This document shows, in pieces, positions 59,617 to 64,000 of a DNA stretch of 64,000 bases. The stretch is taken from NCBI RefSeq assembly GCF_016132445.1, contig NZ_CP046056.1, forward strand, positions 2,349,501 through 2,413,500, in the 5' to 3' direction. The DNA comes from Venatoribacter cucullus (GTDB lineage Bacteria; Pseudomonadota; Gammaproteobacteria; Pseudomonadales; Oceanobacteraceae). A program made the translations under genes and the position numbers. The notes under the pieces were generated by a model. The model saw only the letters and a program-made list of their open reading frames with translations, ran no database searches and had not been told where the DNA came from. The first letter of the stretch is position 1, and each line of letters begins with the position of its first letter.

Positions 59617-60327
59617 TCAATACGGTGCTTTGCGAAAAACACAGTCACGGTGAAACTCTAAAAAACCCAGATGTTGCTGCGCGAGGCGAATGTTCATATC
59701 TGCTCGAATGCCCAACACATCCGGGTGAGATAACTGCGGTGACAGTAAAATATCACCCGTATCTTTAAAGCTAATAAATCCACCGTCGAAGGCTTTATCC
59801 AGCGTAGGTAAAAGAAGTAAGCCGTTAAAGTGATCCAGTTTTTCCGCGTTGCTAGACACACGCCAAGGTTTAATATGCGATGCGACCAAAAAGCTAACAT
59901 CTTGATAGCCCGTCACCGCGCATCCTTGCCAATAGCCGATCAGCCTGGTACGAAAGTCACCCTGTCCTACGCGAGTTTTAACGAGACGACTTTTTTCGGT
60001 TTCCGTCATGTTGGGTTGCTGAAAAATCTCATCAATGTCGACTTCAATATCCGAATCAAACCCCGCTTTTAAATAATCCGCGAAGCGATTCAAGGCACTG
60101 CTGTACATAGAGTTGCCGACGCTGTTGCGTTCAATAAAGATAGGTAACTGCTTTAGCTGCTCTGTCACCACATGAAATTGTGCGAGTCCGGAGATAGAGG
60201 TTAGAGGACCGTCGATCAAACCCGCACTTTGCGCCCATTCAGACATAACGCCCTGCACACTGGACAGATATTTTTTCGCCGAAGTATCTGATAACCCCTG
60301 CGCTCGCATCCATTCGTCAAAGGTCAT
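59617..60327 (-). CDS. HNH-endonuclease-family protein, restriction-like
   Basis: A 236-residue protein. The N-terminal helical part (about 1-85) has FDEWMRAQGLSDTSAKKYLSSVQG, like a SAM-type DNA-binding domain. The C-terminal HNH_2-type domain (about 120-210) carries CAVTG, ASHIKPWR, LDHFNGLLLLPTLDKAFDGG. Such proteins occur as solitary nucleases or restriction enzymes. No methyltransferase is beside it. It seems more A/T-rich than its neighbours, which with its place between housekeeping genes suggests recent gain. The ATG at 60327 has AGGA 8 nt upstream. Confidence 0.8.
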   Translation of the reverse strand: MTFDEWMRAQGLSDTSAKKYLSSVQGVMSEWAQSAGLIDGPLTSISGLAQFHVVTEQLKQLPIFIERNSVGNSMYSSALNRFADYLKAGFDSDIEVDIDEIFQQPNMTETEKSRLVKTRVGQGDFRTRLIGYWQGCAVTGYQDVSFLVASHIKPWRVSSNAEKLDHFNGLLLLPTLDKAFDGGFISFKDTGDILLSPQLSHPDVLGIRADMNIRLAQQHLGFLEFHRDCVFRKAPY

Positions 60328-60532
60328 GCCGTGAGTCCTCATCGTATTAGATCAACCATTTCGTTGCTGAAGTGAGTTTTATCACTTAATTCGTATGCAT
60401 TGAACCCTATCGGGAGACCCGTTTGAGATAACCATCGTGAACGACCAATTCAAAGTTACTCACAACCCTCCTCTACTTCATCGCTCATCGTGGATAACAA
60501 AATAGGCAGATGAGCTATTGCGCTGCGGCTGA

Positions 60533-60538
60533 TACAAT
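60533..60538 (+). promoter_or_regulatory. ilvD: Possible -10 box of ilvD
   Basis: TACAAT about 42 nt before the ilvD ATG; no convincing -35 box. The rest of the 252-bp gap after the HNH gene shows nothing else I recognise. Confidence 0.3.
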
Positions 60539-60579
60539 GTGGCTCTTATTTTTCAGCCGCAGACCAGACGAGGGACACC

Positions 60580-62415
60580 ATGCCTGAATACCGTTCCAAG
60601 ACCTCTACCGCAGGCCGCAATATGGCCGGAGCCCGGGCGCTGTGGCGCGCTACCGGGATGAAAGATGACGATTTCCAGAAGCCGATCATTGCGGTGGCGA
60701 ACTCCTTTACCCAGTTCGTACCTGGCCACGTGCATCTGAAAGACCTGGGTCAGCTGGTTGCCCGCGAGATCGAGAAAGCCGGTGGTGTGGCCAAAGAGTT
60801 CAACACCATTGCGGTGGATGACGGTATCGCCATGGGTCACGACGGTATGCTGTACAGCCTGCCATCGCGTGAAGTGATCGCCGATTCGGTTGAGTACATG
60901 GTGAACGCGCACTGCGCCGATGCCATCGTTTGTATTTCCAACTGCGACAAGATCACTCCGGGAATGCTGCTGGCGTCGCTGCGCCTGAACATTCCGGTGA
61001 TCTTTGTGTCCGGCGGCCCGATGGAAGCCGGTAAAACCAAACTGTCTGAGCACAAGCTGGATCTGGTTGATGCGATGGTGATCGCCGCCGACGATGCTGC
61101 CAGCGATGAAAAAGTGGCCGAATACGAGCGCAGCGCCTGCCCGACCTGTGGTTCCTGCTCCGGTATGTTTACCGCCAACTCGATGAACTGCTTAACCGAA
61201 GCGCTGGGTCTGGCTCTGCCGGGTAACGGCTCGCTGCTGGCGACCCACGCCGACCGTGAACAGCTGTTCCTCGAAGCCGGTCGCCGCATTGTGGAAATCA
61301 CCAAGCGTTACTACGAAGAGAACGATGAGTCGGTTCTGCCGCGTTCTATCGCCAGCTTTAAAGCGTTCGAAAATGCGATGACGCTGGATATCGTGATGGG
61401 TGGTTCAACCAACACCATTCTGCACCTGCTGGCTGCCGCTCAGGAAGCCGAGTGCGACTTCGATCTGAAAGACATCGACCGTCTGTCACGGGTGGTTCCG
61501 CAGCTGTGTAAAGTGGCGCCAAACTCGCCGCTGTACCATATGGAAGACGTACACCGGGCCGGTGGCATCATGGGTATCCTGGGTGAAATCGACCGCGCCG
61601 GTCTGCTGCACAATGACCTGCCGACCGTTCACAGCAAAACCATGAAAGAAGCGCTGGATAAGTGGGACATCATGCGCAACCCGAGCGAAGAGGTTGTGAA
61701 GTTCTATAAAGCCGGTCCGGCCGGTATTCCGACCCAGACTGCGTTCAGCCAGAGCACCCGTTGGCCAACGCTGGACGGCGACCGCGAAAACGGCTGTATC
61801 CGTAATATCGAACACGCCTATTCGAAAGAAGGCGGCCTGGCGGTTCTGTACGGCAACATCGCCCTCGATGGCTGTGTGGTAAAAACCGCCGGTGTGGATG
61901 AATCCATTCTGGTATTCCAGGGTAAGGCGAAAATCTTCGAAAGCCAGGACGATGCGGTAAAAGGCATTCTGGCCGATGAAGTAAAAGCTGGTGATATCGT
62001 CATTATCCGCTACGAAGGCCCGAAAGGTGGCCCGGGTATGCAGGAAATGCTGTACCCGACCTCGTACCTGAAATCCAAGGGGCTGGGCAAAGCCTGTGCG
62101 CTGCTGACCGACGGCCGTTTCTCCGGCGGTACCTCTGGTCTGTCGATTGGTCATTGCTCTCCGGAAGCCGCAGCCGGCGGTGCTATTGGCCTGCTGCGGG
62201 ATGGCGATATTATCAACATCGATATCCCGAACCGTTCGATTAATGTCGACCTGAGTGCAGAAGAACTCTCACACCGTCGTCATGAGCAGGACAAAAAAGG
62301 CTGGAAGCCAGCGGCCGAGCGCCCACGTAAAGTGAGCACCGCACTGAAGGTTTACGCCAAGTTCGCCACCAGCGCCGACAAAGGTGCGGTACGCGATAAA
62401 TCCTTGCTGGATTAA
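60580..62415 (+). CDS. ilvD: Dihydroxy-acid dehydratase
   Basis: A 611-residue iron-sulfur dehydratase for valine, isoleucine and leucine synthesis (2,3-dihydroxy-acid to 2-oxo-acid). [11 protein letters not shown] (about 120-130) and [17 protein letters not shown] (about 187-203) carry the cluster cysteines; a third lies near residue 50. [14 protein letters not shown] is the C-terminal substrate loop. With leuA and azlCD it makes branched-chain amino acids a repeated theme here. A strong terminator follows. Confidence 0.96.
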   Translation: MPEYRSKTSTAGRNMAGARALWRATGMKDDDFQKPIIAVANSFTQFVPGHVHLKDLGQLVAREIEKAGGVAKEFNTIAVDDGIAMGHDGMLYSLPSREVIADSVEYMVNAHCADAIVCISNCDKITPGMLLASLRLNIPVIFVSGGPMEAGKTKLSEHKLDLVDAMVIAADDAASDEKVAEYERSACPTCGSCSGMFTANSMNCLTEALGLALPGNGSLLATHADREQLFLEAGRRIVEITKRYYEENDESVLPRSIASFKAFENAMTLDIVMGGSTNTILHLLAAAQEAECDFDLKDIDRLSRVVPQLCKVAPNSPLYHMEDVHRAGGIMGILGEIDRAGLLHNDLPTVHSKTMKEALDKWDIMRNPSEEVVKFYKAGPAGIPTQTAFSQSTRWPTLDGDRENGCIRNIEHAYSKEGGLAVLYGNIALDGCVVKTAGVDESILVFQGKAKIFESQDDAVKGILADEVKAGDIVIIRYEGPKGGPGMQEMLYPTSYLKSKGLGKACALLTDGRFSGGTSGLSIGHCSPEAAAGGAIGLLRDGDIINIDIPNRSINVDLSAEELSHRRHEQDKKGWKPAAERPRKVSTALKVYAKFATSADKGAVRDKSLLD

Positions 62416-62430
62416 TGGCGGTAAGGGCAT

Positions 62431-62460
62431 AAAAAAACCCGGCAATTGCCGGGTTTTTTT
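62431..62460. terminator. Bidirectional terminator between ilvD and the ModF-like gene
   Basis: AAAAAACCCGGCAATTGCCGGGTTTTTT is a perfect palindrome with T-runs on both strands, between the two convergent genes. Confidence 0.93.
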
Positions 62461-62465
62461 ATGGG

Positions 62466-63893
62466 TTATTGCCTGCTTATTTCGATACGACTAGCACCAT
62501 CCTGCATACGGAAGAATAACCGCTGCTGAATGGCTGCCGGTATTTCATCGGCATGATGAGTAACATACAGCAGCGTAATTTTCTGCTGTTCTGCCAGTCG
62601 GGCAATAAAAGCCAGTACCAGATGGCGGCTGGGGTCATCCAGTCCCTGACAGGGTTCATCCAGAATCAATAACGGCGGCTGCTTAATCAGCGCCCGCGCA
62701 ATTAATACCAGCCGCTGTTCTCCATAAGATAAATGCTGCAGACTTTGGTTGGCCTTATGACGTAACCCAATTAACTCAAGCCACCTTAACGCCAGCTGTT
62801 TATCATCATCGCCACTGCTGCGGTACAGACCGATACTGTCGTACAAACCGGAAATAACCGTGGTCAGCACATTGGTGGAAGCGCGGTATTCCCACTGCAA
62901 CGCCGATGACACGATGCCGATGTGCTTTTTAATATCCCAGATACTTTCGCCACGGCCACGGCGCATACCGAACAAATACAATTCGTTGCTGTAGCACTGT
63001 GGATTATCGCCGGTGATTAACTGCAACAAACTGGTTTTACCGCAACCATTCGGCCCCTGAATCGCCCAGTGGCAGCCAGGCTTAATTTCCCAGTTCAGAT
63101 CGCTGAATAACACCCGCTCATCATAACGGATACGGGTATTCACCATGCGTACCAAAGGTTGGTCGGCTGGCAAGGTGTCAGCATTTGGGGCCGCTGGAAA
63201 ATCACCGAGCGGACGATTGAAGTGCATTAACCCCTGCACTTCCGGGCGCGCCAGAACGTCGTCTTTATGTCCCTGACATAACAGCTCAGCATCGTGCATA
63301 AAGGCCAGATGCGTTATCCAGGATGGAATTTCATCCAACCGGTTAGCTACCCAGAGCATCGCCTGACCGGCCGCCTGCTGCTCCGTCAGCAGCTGCAATA
63401 CGCGTTCACGACTGAGCTGATCCAGGCCTTCCAACGGTTCATCCAACACCAATAAATCTGGCTGGTCCTGCAAGGCACGAATCAGCAAAACCTTGCGGCT
63501 TTCACCGGTGGATAACGCCCGAAAACCGGAATCCAGAAGATGACCTACCTGCAGGAAATCAATAAGGTGCTGCACCTTAGCCAGCGGTGCCAGGTAATCA
63601 CGAATTAACGTACCTTTATCCGGTTCATCGGTAATGTCGCTTTCGTCTTCTTTGCGTTCCAGTTCAATCTGACGGGCCTGTGCCTCCAATGACACAAAGG
63701 CCACCCTAGCTGGCAAGTTCATCGCCTCACCATGACTGAGTACAACCTGATCCGCTGTCAGCATCGACAGCACGGTTTTACCGCTGCCATTGGTGCCGGT
63801 AATCGCCCAGCACTCACCCGGCTGGATATTCCACTGTGGAACAGAAAGAAAACGCCCGTCGTAGAGACGGGCTTTGATCGCAGAAAACTGCAC
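62466..63893 (-). CDS. ModF-like double ABC ATPase
   Basis: A 475-residue protein with two fused ABC domains: Walker A GTNGSGKT (about 34-41) and GPNGCGKT (about 282-289), signatures LSTGESRKV and LSYGEQRLV, and Walker B LVLDEPLEGLD and LILDEPCQGLD. It has no membrane segments. E. coli ModF has the same build but an uncertain role; no molybdate transport genes are near. The GTG at 63893 is chosen because AGAGGA lies 9 nt upstream; an in-frame TTG at 63923 would overlap the HIT gene. Confidence 0.85.
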   Translation of the reverse strand: MQFSAIKARLYDGRFLSVPQWNIQPGECWAITGTNGSGKTVLSMLTADQVVLSHGEAMNLPARVAFVSLEAQARQIELERKEDESDITDEPDKGTLIRDYLAPLAKVQHLIDFLQVGHLLDSGFRALSTGESRKVLLIRALQDQPDLLVLDEPLEGLDQLSRERVLQLLTEQQAAGQAMLWVANRLDEIPSWITHLAFMHDAELLCQGHKDDVLARPEVQGLMHFNRPLGDFPAAPNADTLPADQPLVRMVNTRIRYDERVLFSDLNWEIKPGCHWAIQGPNGCGKTSLLQLITGDNPQCYSNELYLFGMRRGRGESIWDIKKHIGIVSSALQWEYRASTNVLTTVISGLYDSIGLYRSSGDDDKQLALRWLELIGLRHKANQSLQHLSYGEQRLVLIARALIKQPPLLILDEPCQGLDDPSRHLVLAFIARLAEQQKITLLYVTHHADEIPAAIQQRLFFRMQDGASRIEISRQ

Positions 63894-63907
63894 GCTTGAT
63901 AATCCTC

Positions 63908-64000
<93 letters not shown>

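Overview
The window is chromosomal DNA from a gammaproteobacterium. Gene order follows the Pseudomonas-type core closely: algW-like protease, hisC-hisD-hisG-murA, mla genes, kdsD-lptCAB-rpoN-hpf-ptsN-rapZ-NPr, nitrilase-yhdP-rng-maf-mreDCB, gatCAB, sspBA, petABC, rpsI-rplM. Several small differences (no mlaC or kdsC in their usual places, a RegB/RegA pair beside prfC, an RNase J-like gene) suggest a marine Oceanospirillales-type bacterium rather than a true Pseudomonas. The taxonomy is inference from synteny and protein character only. No tRNA, rRNA, CRISPR array, prophage or transposase gene was seen.

Layout. 1-9 kb: partial AstE/AspA-family hydrolase, a MotA/MotB-like stator pair, a large chemoreceptor, an NhaC-type antiporter, a Nif3-family protein and a DegS/AlgW-type protease. 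9-16 kb (minus strand): mlaF-E-D-B, ibaG, murA, hisG, hisD, hisC, covering outer-membrane lipid transport, peptidoglycan precursor and histidine synthesis. 16.5-26 kb (plus): CaCA exchanger, kdsD, lptC, lptA, lptB, rpoN, hpf, ptsN, rapZ, NPr, mgtE, yjgA/darP, linking LPS export with sigma-54 and the nitrogen PTS. 26.6-36 kb (minus): nitrilase-family protein, yhdP, rng, maf, mreD, mreC, mreB. 36-40 kb (plus): gatC, gatA, gatB and a PII-like protein. 40-46.7 kb (minus): sspB, sspA, petC, petB, petA, rpsI, rplM, a small membrane protein and prfC. 46.9-48.7 kb (plus): regB/regA. 48.7-55 kb (minus): CbiM-like protein, rimI, holD-like, leuA, a gene-fragment patch, SPOR protein, argS. 55-58.4 kb (minus): azoreductase, RNase J-like, orphan lipoprotein. 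58.5-64 kb: azlC, azlD, HNH protein, ilvD, ModF-like ABC protein and the 3' end of a HIT protein.

The least ordinary DNA lies between genes. (1) Two related composite repeat elements of about 670 and 730 bp, built of chained short hairpins with terminal inverted repeats, fill the gaps between two convergent gene pairs at 2.7-3.3 kb and 25.9-26.6 kb, in opposite orientation. (2) A 0.5-kb patch upstream of leuA contains abutting fragments of three unrelated genes (histidine kinase 3' end, DsbD, ApbE). (3) A cluster of DnaA-box-like sites lies upstream of argS. (4) regB appears to be transcribed from an extended -10 promoter placed so that its mRNA would be leaderless. (5) A structured stem-loop sequence lies between algW and hisC.
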